Of a stretch of 44,059 nt of DNA, positions 17,002 to 25,939 are shown piece after piece. The stretch's first letter is position 1. Each line of letters starts with the position of its first letter. The DNA is taken from contig JAFZVY010000004.1 of NCBI GenBank assembly GCA_017617575.1, forward strand, positions 1-44,059, given 5' to 3'. Source of the stretch: Bacteroidaceae bacterium. GTDB lineage: Bacteria; Bacteroidota; Bacteroidia; Bacteroidales; Bacteroidaceae. The notes beneath the pieces were generated by a model, which was not told the DNA's origin, searched no databases, and worked only from the letters and a program-made list of their open reading frames with translations. The position numbers and the translations under genes were made by a program.

Positions 17002-19761
17002 ATGAATAATAAGGGAATCATTCTGGCAGCATTACTGTTAGGTGCTTCTGGCGTTGTTTCTGCCCAGCAGGTTTATACTGGCTCTTCGGTGGAGACAATA
17101 CAGGAATCCGCTATTAAGTTGGTGGCTGACGGTCACTATTATGCTGCAAAACTTTCACTTGAAAGATATCTATGTGAGGCGGGACACGACAGGAAGTTGG
17201 CAAAGGATGCCGAGGCTCTCCGTCTTGTCTGCGACTATGCGCTTCGTACCCCAGGTACGGCTGATGCCATAAGCGCATGGCTTGACCGCAACTCATCAAA
17301 CGTGTATCACGACGTGTTACGTACACTTCGTGGCAACCTCCTCGTGATGGAAGGTCGCTACGAGGAAGTGAACGACCTCGAATATACTCCTTTCCTCTAT
17401 CCTGTATCACTCTTGCAGGAGGAGTCAAAGCTCTATTGCGCCATCCTTGCCATCCATCGTAGTGACTATGGCAAGGCTCAGAGGCTTCTCAATGACTTGA
17501 TGACCAATGACAAGTATTACGTGGATTGTGACTACTACCTTGCCTACATCAAGTATGTGAAGGGTGACTTCAAGGGTGCCTACTCTGGCTTCTCTGCCAC
17601 TTCCACGTCGCCTAAGTACAAGAACACGGCTTCGCTCTATGCCGCCGACTGTTGCGTAAGGACTGGCAACAACAAGCAGGCTCTCGAATACGTGGGAAAG
17701 GTTCCTAACAATGGCGAGAATGCCGACCTCATCTACCGCATCAAGGGTGAGGCTAACTATGGTCTTGAGAACTATAGCGAGGCTGTGAAGATGTTTGAAA
17801 AGTCGCATGCCACAGACCGTACCTCACTTTACAAGCAAGGTATGTCATACCTCCGCCTCAAGCAGTATGACAAGGCTGCCAACTGCCTTACCAAGAGTGC
17901 TGGCACGAGCAAGGACGTGATGGCTCAGAGTGCATGGCTCAACGCTGGTAATGCCTACCTCAAGGTACAGAAGAAGCGTCAGGCTCAGATGGCTTTCCAA
18001 CAGGCTGCAAGCAACACCTCGGACAAGACAATGAGCGAGGAGGCAGCTTACAACTATGCCCTCACGCTTCATGATGGTGCACCACTCGGCTTCGGAGAGT
18101 CGGTTACTGCCTTCGAGGGATTCCTCAATAAGTATCCTAACTCTAAGTACAACAGCGTAATCACAAAGCACCTCACTGAGGTATATTTCACTACAAAGAA
18201 CTATTCCGCTGCACTTGCTTCGATTGAAAAGATTAAGAAGCCAAGCAAGGAGATTCTCAATGCCAAGCAGAGGGTGCTCTACAACCTCGGTATTCAGTCG
18301 TTCACATCCACTGACTACAAGGCTGCCAAGGGCTATATGGCCAAGTCAATCGTGATGGGCAATGTGGACGAGGAGTCATTCTGTGAGTCATACCTTATCA
18401 AGGGTGAGAGTGAGTACCGTCTCGGCGACTACAAGTCAGCACTCGTTGACCTCAAGCAGTTCACTAACATTGCTCCAAGCTCGGCTAAGAACTACGCATA
18501 CGCAAGCTACAGCATAGGTTATTCATACTTCAAGCTTCAGGACTATTCAAATGCCCTGAATCATTTCCAGAAGTATGTGAACAACCCTCTCTATAATGGT
18601 AAGGAGGTGGACAAGCAGATTCTCTCTGATGCCCACAACCGTATCGGTGACTGCTACATGAGCCGCCGCAAGTACAACGAGGCAAACGCAAGCTACCAGA
18701 AGGCTCTCGACGTAAGTGAGGTGAATGGTGACTACTCACTCTTCCAGCAGGCTTACATCGCTGGTCTCAAGGGTAACTACAGTCGCAAGGTTGAGCTTCT
18801 CAACAATATGAGCGACACCTATGCTGGTTCGGTATATACAGCCGATGCCCTCTATGAGAAGGGACGCGCATACGTTCAGATAGGCGATAAGAAGGGTGCT
18901 TCACAGGCATTCAGCAAGATTGTGAACGACTACCCACAGAGTGCCAATGCACGTAAGGCTTGCAACGAGCTTGCCATGATTCAATATGAGTCAGGCGAGG
19001 TGAACTCAGCTGTCAAGTCTTATCTCCGTGTCATCGAGGAATACCCTAACACATCAGAGGCACAGACGGCTCTTGCCAACCTCAAGGATGTGTATGTAAG
19101 CCAGGGCAAGGTGAACGAGTACAAGGCTCTCTCAGCCAAGGCAGGCAAGCCTCTCTCACAGGAGGAGCTTGAGACTCTCCTTCGTGATGCTGCCATCAAG
19201 GCTGTCATGAACAATGACAACGTGGCTGCACAGAAGTATTACGGACAGCTCAAGGCACAGACCACATCGGAGACCATGCGTCTTGAGGCACAGATTGGCG
19301 AGGTACGTGCCGCATACGCAGCAAGGGACTATGCCGCAACCATCAACCTTGCTTCCGCCATCCTCGTTGATGGTAGCAAGGTGGCACCTGAGGTTCAGGC
19401 AGAGATTCGCATGGCTCGTGCAGACAGCTACCTCATGCAGAAGCAGAACAAGAAGGCTGTGGATGACCTCAACATCCTTGCCAAGGACACTCACATCATC
19501 TATGGTGCACAGGCTACGGTTCGTCTTGCTCAGTATGCCTACGACACTAAGCAGTATGAGTCGGCTGAGAACTGCCTCACCAACTTCATAGACTCTGGTA
19601 CTCCTCACACATATTGGTTGGCTCGTGCCTTCATCCTCCTTTCAGACGTATGCGCTCGTCAGGGTAGGGATGTTGAGGCTCAGCAGTACCTTGTATCTCT
19701 CAAGAGCAACTACACAGAGAATGATGAAATCAATAAGATGATTGAGGATAGACTTAAATAA
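17002..19761 (+). CDS. Exported tetratricopeptide-repeat protein
   Basis: A 919-residue protein with a signal peptide (MNNKGIILAALLLGASGVVSAQQ) followed almost entirely by TPR helices. Examples of the repeat are KALEYVGKVPNNGENADLIY-like blocks, YKQGMSYLRLKQYDKAANCL and YSIGYSYFKLQDYSNALNHF. I count at least a dozen TPR-like units; helices rich in Lys and Asp alternate with YxxA signatures. It is probably periplasmic, serving as a scaffold. The outer-membrane barrel gene follows 40 bp later, so the pair may form one complex, perhaps the TPR part binding the barrel. No enzymatic motif is seen. The Ala- and Lys-rich composition reflects the repeats rather than foreign origin. Confidence 0.85.
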   Translation: MNNKGIILAALLLGASGVVSAQQVYTGSSVETIQESAIKLVADGHYYAAKLSLERYLCEAGHDRKLAKDAEALRLVCDYALRTPGTADAISAWLDRNSSNVYHDVLRTLRGNLLVMEGRYEEVNDLEYTPFLYPVSLLQEESKLYCAILAIHRSDYGKAQRLLNDLMTNDKYYVDCDYYLAYIKYVKGDFKGAYSGFSATSTSPKYKNTASLYAADCCVRTGNNKQALEYVGKVPNNGENADLIYRIKGEANYGLENYSEAVKMFEKSHATDRTSLYKQGMSYLRLKQYDKAANCLTKSAGTSKDVMAQSAWLNAGNAYLKVQKKRQAQMAFQQAASNTSDKTMSEEAAYNYALTLHDGAPLGFGESVTAFEGFLNKYPNSKYNSVITKHLTEVYFTTKNYSAALASIEKIKKPSKEILNAKQRVLYNLGIQSFTSTDYKAAKGYMAKSIVMGNVDEESFCESYLIKGESEYRLGDYKSALVDLKQFTNIAPSSAKNYAYASYSIGYSYFKLQDYSNALNHFQKYVNNPLYNGKEVDKQILSDAHNRIGDCYMSRRKYNEANASYQKALDVSEVNGDYSLFQQAYIAGLKGNYSRKVELLNNMSDTYAGSVYTADALYEKGRAYVQIGDKKGASQAFSKIVNDYPQSANARKACNELAMIQYESGEVNSAVKSYLRVIEEYPNTSEAQTALANLKDVYVSQGKVNEYKALSAKAGKPLSQEELETLLRDAAIKAVMNNDNVAAQKYYGQLKAQTTSETMRLEAQIGEVRAAYAARDYAATINLASAILVDGSKVAPEVQAEIRMARADSYLMQKQNKKAVDDLNILAKDTHIIYGAQATVRLAQYAYDTKQYESAENCLTNFIDSGTPHTYWLARAFILLSDVCARQGRDVEAQQYLVSLKSNYTENDEINKMIEDRLK

Positions 19762-19801
19762 GGATATCAAATTTATCATGTCAAATTTATGCCTTCGGAC
19801 A

Positions 19802-21493
19802 ATGAATAAAAGATATATATTTTCACTCGTTGCATTGGCAAGTGTTCCTGCCTTTGCTCAGATGGACAATACCGTGGAGGTGGAGACAAGCGTCACTCCT
19901 GTGGTGAAGGATGCCAACAAGATTAACGTGCTTCCTCAGGTGGTAGAGTCGGAGACCGTTCACAACTCTGTAAGCTACTCCAATAAGTTGCTACAGACAA
20001 AGAAGTACATCTTCGCACCAGTGGACATGATGAGTCCTGAGACTGTGGGCGAGGGTCCTGACAAGGGATTCTTCTCACTCGGCGCAGGCTCTGCTGGCAA
20101 CCTCGACATTCATGGTGCATACGGATTCAACGTATCAAAGAACGATGTTCTCGGAATACGTTTCTCCGTGGATGGCTTCTCTTGCAAGAATGCACGAAAG
20201 AACACAGGCCTCTACAAGTATGGTGACAAGAAGCCAAAGAGCCGCTTCTACACTACACGTGGAGCTGTGGATTACACTCACAAGTATGCTGGTGGACTCT
20301 CAGAGTTCTACATCCGCACAGGACTTGAGAGTCAGGCGTTCAACTATGTTGCCCCTGCATCAAAGGAGACGGACAAGCAGAACAACAGCCTTGGTGAGGT
20401 GGTAATCGGTACTACAGACTACAAGAGCAATGACTTTAGAATGTGTGGTGAGTTTGGCTATGAGTTCTTCAACCAGAAGTATCTCACCAACACGGAGAAG
20501 AAATACACAGAGGGACAGGCTCACATAAATGCTGACTTCGGTGTGTTCTTCAACGAGGAGAGCAGCCTTAACCTCGACTTCGGTATCAACAGCGCATCAT
20601 ACGGTATGGAACGCTATGGCTCATACACTCATGCGCACGTACTCCCATACTATCGCTTTGACGACTACGACTTCTCCGTCAAGGTCGGTATCTACCTTGG
20701 TGCTGGCGGTGTTGCACCAGACCTACGCTTTGAGTATCACGCAAGCGAATACACAGACTTGTACGCTCAGTTGGCAGGTTACGAGACAGAGAATGACTTC
20801 CGTGCCTTCAACGCACTCAATCCTTACGCCATGCTCCCAGCCATTCCTGCCACTAACGGAAACGTGAAGACAGAGGATGTAAAGATTAAGCCTGAGTTCC
20901 ACAAGCTCGACTTCAAGGCTGGTGTCCGATTCCGTAGCGACGCAGGCTTTGCAGGAGACTTCAACCTCGGATATGACAAGTCAAAGAACCGCTCTGAGCT
21001 TACAGCCATGAGCGTAGCCACGAACAACATAGTGAACCAGACGTTCATCACATTCGTGGATGGCGGTCGCTTCTATGCTAACATGGACATCGTATATAAC
21101 TATGACGAGTACATCAAGTTCGACTTCAAGAACCAGTTTAACTCATGGTCACTCAGCAAGGATGACAAGTACGGCATTGCCTTGGCACGTCCGATGATGG
21201 ATTTGGACTGGAACATGGACGTCAAGATATGCGACGGATTCTTTGTTGGTGGCGACCTCAAGATTCAAAGCTTCAAGAAGACTGAGGTAGAAGACAGCAA
21301 GAAGCAGACATTCAAGGCATATAAGCGTCCAACGACGGTTGACATGGGTGTTACGGCACACTATGTGTTCCCAAAATACCCGCTTAGTATTTATGCAAAC
21401 ATCGACAACCTGTTCAACTCAAACTTCGACCGATTCTATGGTTACAGGGCTGTCGGACCTAACTTCATAATAGGTGCTGCAATTACATTTTAG
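19802..21493 (+). CDS. Outer-membrane beta-barrel protein (TonB-receptor-like, no plug)
   Basis: A 563-residue exported protein. The open frame extends upstream to 19742, but MNKRYIFSLVALASVPAFAQ at 19802 is a clear signal peptide, so I use that start. After a short N-terminal linker (VEVETSVTPVVKDANKINVL) come many alternating aromatic/polar strands, and the protein ends IIGAAITF with a terminal Phe, both typical of outer-membrane barrels. I find no plug domain or TonB box, so it is unlikely to be a classical transporter. It lies 40 bp after the TPR gene and is probably cotranscribed. Function unknown; it may hold or export the TPR partner's client. Confidence 0.75.
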   Translation: MNKRYIFSLVALASVPAFAQMDNTVEVETSVTPVVKDANKINVLPQVVESETVHNSVSYSNKLLQTKKYIFAPVDMMSPETVGEGPDKGFFSLGAGSAGNLDIHGAYGFNVSKNDVLGIRFSVDGFSCKNARKNTGLYKYGDKKPKSRFYTTRGAVDYTHKYAGGLSEFYIRTGLESQAFNYVAPASKETDKQNNSLGEVVIGTTDYKSNDFRMCGEFGYEFFNQKYLTNTEKKYTEGQAHINADFGVFFNEESSLNLDFGINSASYGMERYGSYTHAHVLPYYRFDDYDFSVKVGIYLGAGGVAPDLRFEYHASEYTDLYAQLAGYETENDFRAFNALNPYAMLPAIPATNGNVKTEDVKIKPEFHKLDFKAGVRFRSDAGFAGDFNLGYDKSKNRSELTAMSVATNNIVNQTFITFVDGGRFYANMDIVYNYDEYIKFDFKNQFNSWSLSKDDKYGIALARPMMDLDWNMDVKICDGFFVGGDLKIQSFKKTEVEDSKKQTFKAYKRPTTVDMGVTAHYVFPKYPLSIYANIDNLFNSNFDRFYGYRAVGPNFIIGAAITF

Positions 21494-21523
21494 TGTTGAA
21501 AATCAAACTTTTTACAAAAACAT

Positions 21524-21554
21524 TTTGTTGTAATACTAAAAAACACTATCTTTG
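21524..21554 (+). promoter_or_regulatory. greA: Promoter of greA
   Basis: TTTG at 21524-21527 and TATCTTTG at 21547-21554, separated by 19 bp, match both Bacteroidetes promoter elements well. Transcription should begin near 21561, upstream of the hairpin at 21574, leaving a leader of about 95 nt. Confidence 0.75.
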
Positions 21555-21573
21555 CAGCGTTTAGGATAAGGGG

Positions 21574-21615
21574 TTCCGACATCATCATGTTGTCGGAATT
21601 CTTTTTTCTTTTCTA
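21574..21615 (+). terminator. greA: Terminator-like hairpin inside the greA leader
   Basis: TTCCGACA (21574-21581) pairs with TGTCGGAA (21591-21598) around a 9-nt loop. It is followed by TTCTTTTTTCTTTTC. Since the greA promoter lies upstream, the hairpin is inside the leader and could attenuate greA; it would also end read-through from the barrel gene. Confidence 0.75.
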
Positions 21616-21656
21616 ATAAAGAATATTAATAATTTACATATTAAAAGGAAATAACT

Positions 21657-22127
21657 ATGGCGTATATGTCACAGGAGGGCTACGACAAGCTCAAAGCCCA
21701 GATTAAGGAACTCGAAGAAGTAGAGCGTCCAGAGGTAATCCGTCAGATTGCCGAGGCTCGTGAGAAGGGTGACCTCTCAGAGAATGCTGAGTATGATGCA
21801 GCAAAGGAAGCACAGGGCAAGTTGGAAACACGCATTGCAGAACTCAAGGCTACACTTGCTGATGCCAAGATTCTTGACAAGTCAAAGCTTGCTAACACTG
21901 ATGCTGTCCAGATTCTTTCTAAGGTTGAACTTAAGAACCTTGCTAACGGCTCAAAGCTCATCTACACTATCGTAAGTGAGGGTGAGGCTAACCTCCGTGA
22001 GAACAAGATATCTATCAAGACTCCTATTGCCCAGGGTCTCCTTGGCAAGAAGGTGGGAGATGTTGCAGAGATTCAGATTCCACGAGGAACAATCAAGCTT
22101 GAGATTACAAGTATTACGATGGAATAA
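21657..22127 (+). CDS. greA: Transcription elongation factor GreA
   Basis: Rescues backtracked RNA polymerase by stimulating cleavage of the nascent RNA 3' end through the secondary channel. The N-terminal coiled coil shows the family signature EAREKGDLSENAEYDAAKE, with the acidic tip residues (D and E in GDLSENAEY). The C-terminal FKBP-like domain has SPIAQ-type TPIAQGLLGKKVGDV. At 156 residues it is normal size. AAAAGGAA lies 7 bp before ATG as a possible ribosome site. A promoter and a leader hairpin precede it. A GC-rich inverted repeat separates it from the HIT gene. Confidence 0.97.
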   Translation: MAYMSQEGYDKLKAQIKELEEVERPEVIRQIAEAREKGDLSENAEYDAAKEAQGKLETRIAELKATLADAKILDKSKLANTDAVQILSKVELKNLANGSKLIYTIVSEGEANLRENKISIKTPIAQGLLGKKVGDVAEIQIPRGTIKLEITSITME

Positions 22128-22132
22128 AATAC

Positions 22133-22176
22133 AGACCCTCCCCAGTCCTCACTGTATGGATGGCTGGGGTGGATCT
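22133..22176. repeat. GC-rich inverted repeat between greA and the HIT gene
   Basis: AGACCCTCCCCAGTC (22133-22147) and GGCTGGGGTGGATCT (22162-22176) are imperfect inverted copies. The centre includes CTGTATGGATGG. It belongs to the same family as the elements at 29219, 39205 and 42218. Confidence 0.7.
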
Positions 22177-22192
22177 CTTATTATTTTGCACT

Positions 22193-22591
22193 ATGAGTAT
22201 ATTCACAAAGATTGCTGAAGGTGAGATTCCTTCATACAAGTGTGCAGAGAACGATGAGTTCTACGCTTTCCTCGACATCAATCCACTTGTCAAGGGTCAT
22301 ACACTTGTTATTCCACGTCGTGAGGTAGATTACATCTTCGACATGGAGGATGATGAGTTGGCACGTTTCCAGGTCTTTGCTAAGAAGGTGGCTGTGGCTA
22401 TCAAGAAAGCATTCCCATGTATCAAGGTAGGTCAGGCTGTTCTCGGACTTGAAGTACCTCACGCACACATTCACCTCGTGCCTATGCAGAGCGAAAAGGA
22501 TATGATTTTCTCTAACGAGAAGCTTTCACTTCCTGCCGACGAGATGAAGAGCATCGCTGAGGCTATCTACTCTGAGTTTAAGAAGCTGTAA
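22193..22591 (+). CDS. HIT-family nucleotide hydrolase/transferase (HINT-like)
   Basis: A 132-residue protein of the histidine-triad superfamily, which hydrolyses nucleoside phosphoramidates or similar. The triad HAHIHLVP lies near residue 98, and the start MSIFTKIAEGEIPSYKCAEN is typical. Other conserved segments are AFLDINPLVKGHTLVIPRRE and VGQAVLGLEVPHAH. The open frame begins upstream at 22160 inside the GC-rich repeat, but the family start at ATG 22193 is clear. It lies 65 bp after greA on the same strand, so it may share the transcript. Its physiological substrate is unknown. Confidence 0.93.
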   Translation: MSIFTKIAEGEIPSYKCAENDEFYAFLDINPLVKGHTLVIPRREVDYIFDMEDDELARFQVFAKKVAVAIKKAFPCIKVGQAVLGLEVPHAHIHLVPMQSEKDMIFSNEKLSLPADEMKSIAEAIYSEFKKL

Positions 22592-22610
22592 TTGCTTTTT
22601 GAAAGGAAGA

Positions 22611-23156
22611 ATGCAGTACCAAGACAAAGATTTCGGAACTATACATATAACCGTCAACCCGAGGGCGCGTAGAATCATAATGCGACCTGTGGTTGGCGGT
22701 TTGCGTGTAACTGTTCCTCCTTACAGAAGCCTTACGCTGGGAGAGGTGAAGGAGGTCATAGACAACCATCGTAGTGCCCTACTGCGCAACTGGCATAAGG
22801 TGAACGAACGCCCCGTAACGTCAGACGAGGAGCTAAAGTACCTGCGTAAGGCAGCAAAGCAGTATCTCCCTATAAGACTGGCAGAGTTGGCTCAACAGTT
22901 CAACTTCCACTACACAGGGCTGAAGATACAGTCCTCACGTACGCGTTGGGGCTCATGCTCTGGTACTAACAGCATCAACCTTTCATTATTCCTCATGAGA
23001 GTGCCAGAACACCTCATAGACTATGTCATCCTTCATGAACTATGCCACACCGTTCACCACGACCATTCCGACAGGTTCTGGGCATTGATGGACGAGGTAA
23101 CAGGTGGAAAGGCAAAGGAGTTGCGAAAACAACTTGCAAATTATACTACGGCTTAA
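22611..23156 (+). CDS. YgjP-like (M48/DUF45) metallopeptidase domain protein
   Basis: A 181-residue protein with the WLM/SprT-like zinc site: HELCHTVHHDHSDRFW, an HExxH motif with a third histidine, in the C-terminal third. The preceding RTRWGSCSGTNSINLSLFLM is the conserved DUF45/YgjP signature. The N-terminal part is a small beta domain (PRARRIIMRPVVGGLRVTVP). I chose ATG 22611, preceded by GAAAGGAAG, over a TTG at 22599. Homologues sit near restriction or repair genes in other genomes, but the role is unsettled. It starts 19 bp after the HIT stop, and a thioesterase gene follows. Confidence 0.85.
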   Translation: MQYQDKDFGTIHITVNPRARRIIMRPVVGGLRVTVPPYRSLTLGEVKEVIDNHRSALLRNWHKVNERPVTSDEELKYLRKAAKQYLPIRLAELAQQFNFHYTGLKIQSSRTRWGSCSGTNSINLSLFLMRVPEHLIDYVILHELCHTVHHDHSDRFWALMDEVTGGKAKELRKQLANYTTA

Positions 23157-23205
23157 AAAAAGGCCTACCATAAAAACTCATAATCGTAAAAACGTACAAC
23201 ATACT

Positions 23206-23622
23206 ATGTTTACAAAAGAAGAATGTGAAATGCTAAATAATCGTTTGAAGGGGACGATGTGTGGAGCACTCGGTATTAAGTTCCTTCCTTCCGATGACGA
23301 TGTGGCTCTTGCCGAAATGCCTATATGCGAGGCAACATGCCAGTACTTTGGCATACTTCACGGTGGAGCATCCCTTGCCCTTGCCGAGACTGTGGCAGGT
23401 GCAGGTTCCCTTCATCTCATCGACTATGACGAGACGAAGCGTGTGTGTGGCACTCAGGTGTCAGGCAATCATATTGCGATGTCTAATACCACTGGTAAGG
23501 TCTATGGCAAAGGCACTATTTTGCATTGCGGCCGTTCAAGCCATATATGGAACATTGATATCGTTGGCGAAGATGGCACCCTCATCTCTACCGAGAGAGT
23601 GGAGAATAGGATATTAGGATAG
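23206..23622 (+). CDS. PaaI-like hotdog-fold thioesterase
   Basis: A 138-residue acyl-CoA thioesterase of the hotdog superfamily. The active segment GILHGGASLALAETVAGAGS carries the HGG loop and the catalytic acid. VSGNHIAMSNTTGKVYGKGT and STERVENRILG are also typical of the PaaI/MenI group. The open frame reaches back to 23104, overlapping the previous gene, but ATG 23206 starts the conserved fold and lies 49 bp after that gene. It could be the 1,4-dihydroxy-2-naphthoyl-CoA thioesterase of menaquinone synthesis, but no men gene is adjacent, so the substrate stays open. The stop codon runs directly into the 8-bp array. Confidence 0.88.
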   Translation: MFTKEECEMLNNRLKGTMCGALGIKFLPSDDDVALAEMPICEATCQYFGILHGGASLALAETVAGAGSLHLIDYDETKRVCGTQVSGNHIAMSNTTGKVYGKGTILHCGRSSHIWNIDIVGEDGTLISTERVENRILG

Positions 23623-23623
23623 G

Positions 23624-23703
23624 CGGGGAAACGGATATTCGGTTTTACGGTTGGGCGGTTTTATGGCTGGACGGTTATTTGTTCATGCGATTATTCGCCA
23701 TAA
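23624..23703. repeat. 8-bp phased CGGTTTTA array, ten units
   Basis: Beginning two bases after the thioesterase stop, octamers start with CGG or TGG at 23624, 23632, 23640, 23648, 23656, 23664 and 23672, then TGTTCATG, CGATTATT and CGCCATAA continue the phase to 23703. CGGTTTTA occurs twice exactly and CGGTTATT once. A related array lies at 39120-39185. Confidence 0.88.
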
Positions 23704-23883
23704 GGTAAAACGAATTTTTGGCTCTATCTTTGGCTATGTAGCCAAACTTTTTTAAGGTAAAGATTGAAAAATTAAGTTTACATTGTCCGCTTAATACATC
23801 ATAATTCAGTCCAATACGACACAAAAAGAGTACAAAAGCAAAACAAAGGAAAGGAAATTTTAGATAATTAAAGATTTTTTATT

Positions 23884-23891
23884 TATGTTTG
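23884..23891 (+). promoter_or_regulatory. Likely -7 element of the CotH gene
   Basis: TATGTTTG matches the consensus exactly. About 19 bp upstream is TTTTAG, a weak -33. A leader of about 85 nt follows, with a small hairpin. Confidence 0.6.
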
Positions 23892-23982
23892 CAGCCTAAA
23901 CCTAAAGATAACCGAGCCATACTTAGCTCGCAAAAGACTCACACCAAAAAGAAATTAAGAACTTACAAATAAACTCAAATAT

Positions 23983-25779
23983 ATGAAATATTTGTCCACA
24001 TTGCTATTATCTTTATTCTTTGCAGGCTCAGCCCATGCACAGGTTGATGACTGGCGCTCGTCGTTCTACAGCGTGACGGAACACATGCGCCAGACGTCCA
24101 CATTGGAGGACTTGAGTGGCGACTCCGTCATTCTCCTTCCGATGCCACGTATGGCTTATGTGAACATCAAGGGTACGATGAGCCTTCCTACAAGTAAGAC
24201 CACAAAGCGAAACGCTTGGATTGAGCTGTTCGACGGCAAGGGTCACTACTTCAAGAAGCGCATCGTCATCACAGCCCAGGGTAACTATACCCTCCGATTG
24301 GAAAAGAAGAGCTACAACTTCGACCTCAGCGACAAAAACTGGGACCTCACGTCTCAGCCACAAATTTCGTTTGGAAACTGGGTTGACCAGGACGGATTCC
24401 TTCTCAAAGGATTCTACACAGATGCCATACGAGGCATAAGCGAGGTGGGCTACAAGCTCTTTGACGAGGTAGTGGAAGACCGCAAGCCTTTCTGGGAGAG
24501 AGTTGACTACAAGAAGGAGAGCGATGCTCGTTGCTATCCAGACGGTTTCCCTTGTGCCGTATATTTCAATAGCGAGTTCCTTGGTATATACTCATGGCAG
24601 CTCAAGAAGAGCCGCAAAAACATGAACATGAAGAAGCACACGGCTGAGCACGTCCACCTTGACGGCGACCTCCGCAATGACTTCTTCTTCAACGGAAAGA
24701 TTGAATGGGACCACTTTGATGTGCGTAACCCAAAGAACATATACACAAAGTCTAACGTGGAGTATGACGGTAACTCGCCTACAGAACTTATGGGCGATGA
24801 CAGCCCTTACCTCTCAACCACTGAGAGCGCAGACCACATGAAGGACCTTGTGCGCACCATCAAGGTGAAGAACTATATCATCGACTTTAGTCAGCACACC
24901 ACATACTTCGCCGAGCTTGAGGAGAAGGGTGTAACACCTGAGGAATTCAGGGCTGAGTTTGAGAAGCGATACGAGATACAGAGTCTCATTGACTACTATG
25001 TGTTCCATCGCATGATAATGAACCTTGACGGTATGAACAAGAACTGGCAATGGTTCACATACACAGGTACAAAGTGGATGGTGGCACCTTACGACCTCGA
25101 CATGACATTTGGAGTCACACTCTATGGCTTCCCTATACCTGTGGAGCGTACCAAGTCATTCATCACACAGGGTCCTTATCCTTACTTTGACAAGTATTAC
25201 TCAGAGGACGAGCGTGACCGCTACATCGAGCTTAGACAGAAAGGTGTGTTCAACGTTGACAACATCAACGCACTCCTTCAGGACTGGTGCGACCGCATAG
25301 GCGAGGAATACTACGCCATGGAGAAGGAACGCTGGCCAGAGAGTCCATGCTACAATGACCTTGAGATAAGCCCTAACTGGGAACTTTACGAGGATTGGGA
25401 GAACTTCGACACATACAAGGACTACAATCAGTATAGGACATACACAAAAGGCGAAATTTGCCTTTTCCAGTCGCGTCTGTGGCGCGCTACGGGCGAGACA
25501 GTAGGTGTGGAGCCTCCAATACGTAACGCGGGTAAGGACGACCTTAATCGCATCAAAACATGGGTAGCTCAGCGTATGGACTATATGGATGCCTTCTACG
25601 GCTACGACCCAGTTGCCATAGAGGAGATGACAGACGATGCTTCTACAACTACTTCAGCGAAGGTTACAAACATATACAACATCACTGGTTCTGCCGTACA
25701 GTCATCACAGACTGGTGTGAACATATATCGCTACAGCGACGGCAGTGTTCGCAAGGTGATGAGGCTGAAAAGGAATTAA
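23983..25779 (+). CDS. CotH-kinase-fold secreted protein with possible T9SS-type tail
   Basis: A 598-residue exported protein. The signal peptide ends at AGSAHAQ. Residues about 60-420 fit the CotH family of atypical protein kinases: a KKSYNFDLSDKNWD-like lysine region, IDYYVFHRMIMNLDGMNKNWQ, then the metal-binding APYDLDMTFG near residue 370. CotH proteins phosphorylate proteins in spore formers and fungi; in Bacteroidetes the role is unknown. A linker rich in Asp, Tyr and Trp follows. The C-terminus (NIYNITGSAVQSSQTGVNIY, then RYSDGSVRKVMRLKRN) resembles the short tails ending ...SDG..RKV common on secreted Prevotella proteins and may be a type IX secretion signal. Monocistronic, with its own promoter. 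Confidence 0.82.
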   Translation: MKYLSTLLLSLFFAGSAHAQVDDWRSSFYSVTEHMRQTSTLEDLSGDSVILLPMPRMAYVNIKGTMSLPTSKTTKRNAWIELFDGKGHYFKKRIVITAQGNYTLRLEKKSYNFDLSDKNWDLTSQPQISFGNWVDQDGFLLKGFYTDAIRGISEVGYKLFDEVVEDRKPFWERVDYKKESDARCYPDGFPCAVYFNSEFLGIYSWQLKKSRKNMNMKKHTAEHVHLDGDLRNDFFFNGKIEWDHFDVRNPKNIYTKSNVEYDGNSPTELMGDDSPYLSTTESADHMKDLVRTIKVKNYIIDFSQHTTYFAELEEKGVTPEEFRAEFEKRYEIQSLIDYYVFHRMIMNLDGMNKNWQWFTYTGTKWMVAPYDLDMTFGVTLYGFPIPVERTKSFITQGPYPYFDKYYSEDERDRYIELRQKGVFNVDNINALLQDWCDRIGEEYYAMEKERWPESPCYNDLEISPNWELYEDWENFDTYKDYNQYRTYTKGEICLFQSRLWRATGETVGVEPPIRNAGKDDLNRIKTWVAQRMDYMDAFYGYDPVAIEEMTDDASTTTSAKVTNIYNITGSAVQSSQTGVNIYRYSDGSVRKVMRLKRN

Positions 25780-25884
25780 GAACTAAGCTAAACTGTTTCA
25801 CTGACTACAGGGAAGTAATGAGGAATATAGGGTATCATCATTGTATTTTGTAATGAAGAATGAGGAATGTTTTGCCCATTTATC

Positions 25885-25915
25885 TTGGTGCTTTCTGCTA
25901 AATATGCTACTTTTG
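25885..25915 (+). promoter_or_regulatory. Promoter of the lipoprotein gene
   Basis: TACTTTTG at 25908-25915 fits TAnnTTTG; TTG at 25885-25887 lies 20 bp upstream. A leader of about 20 nt precedes ATG 25940. The region just before (25797-25820) carries the third copy of the CACTGAC-GGGAAGTAA motif. Confidence 0.6.
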
Positions 25916-25939
25916 CAGTAGCTTTTAATTATTACAGAT

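Larger units (their letters stand above)
23623..23982. other. 360-bp spacer before the CotH gene
   Basis: No gene. It contains the 8-bp array, an AT-rich middle without assignable structure (23704-23860), and the CotH promoter and leader. The leader has a short hairpin CGAGC-CATACTTA-GCTCG around 23913-23930. Confidence 0.7.
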
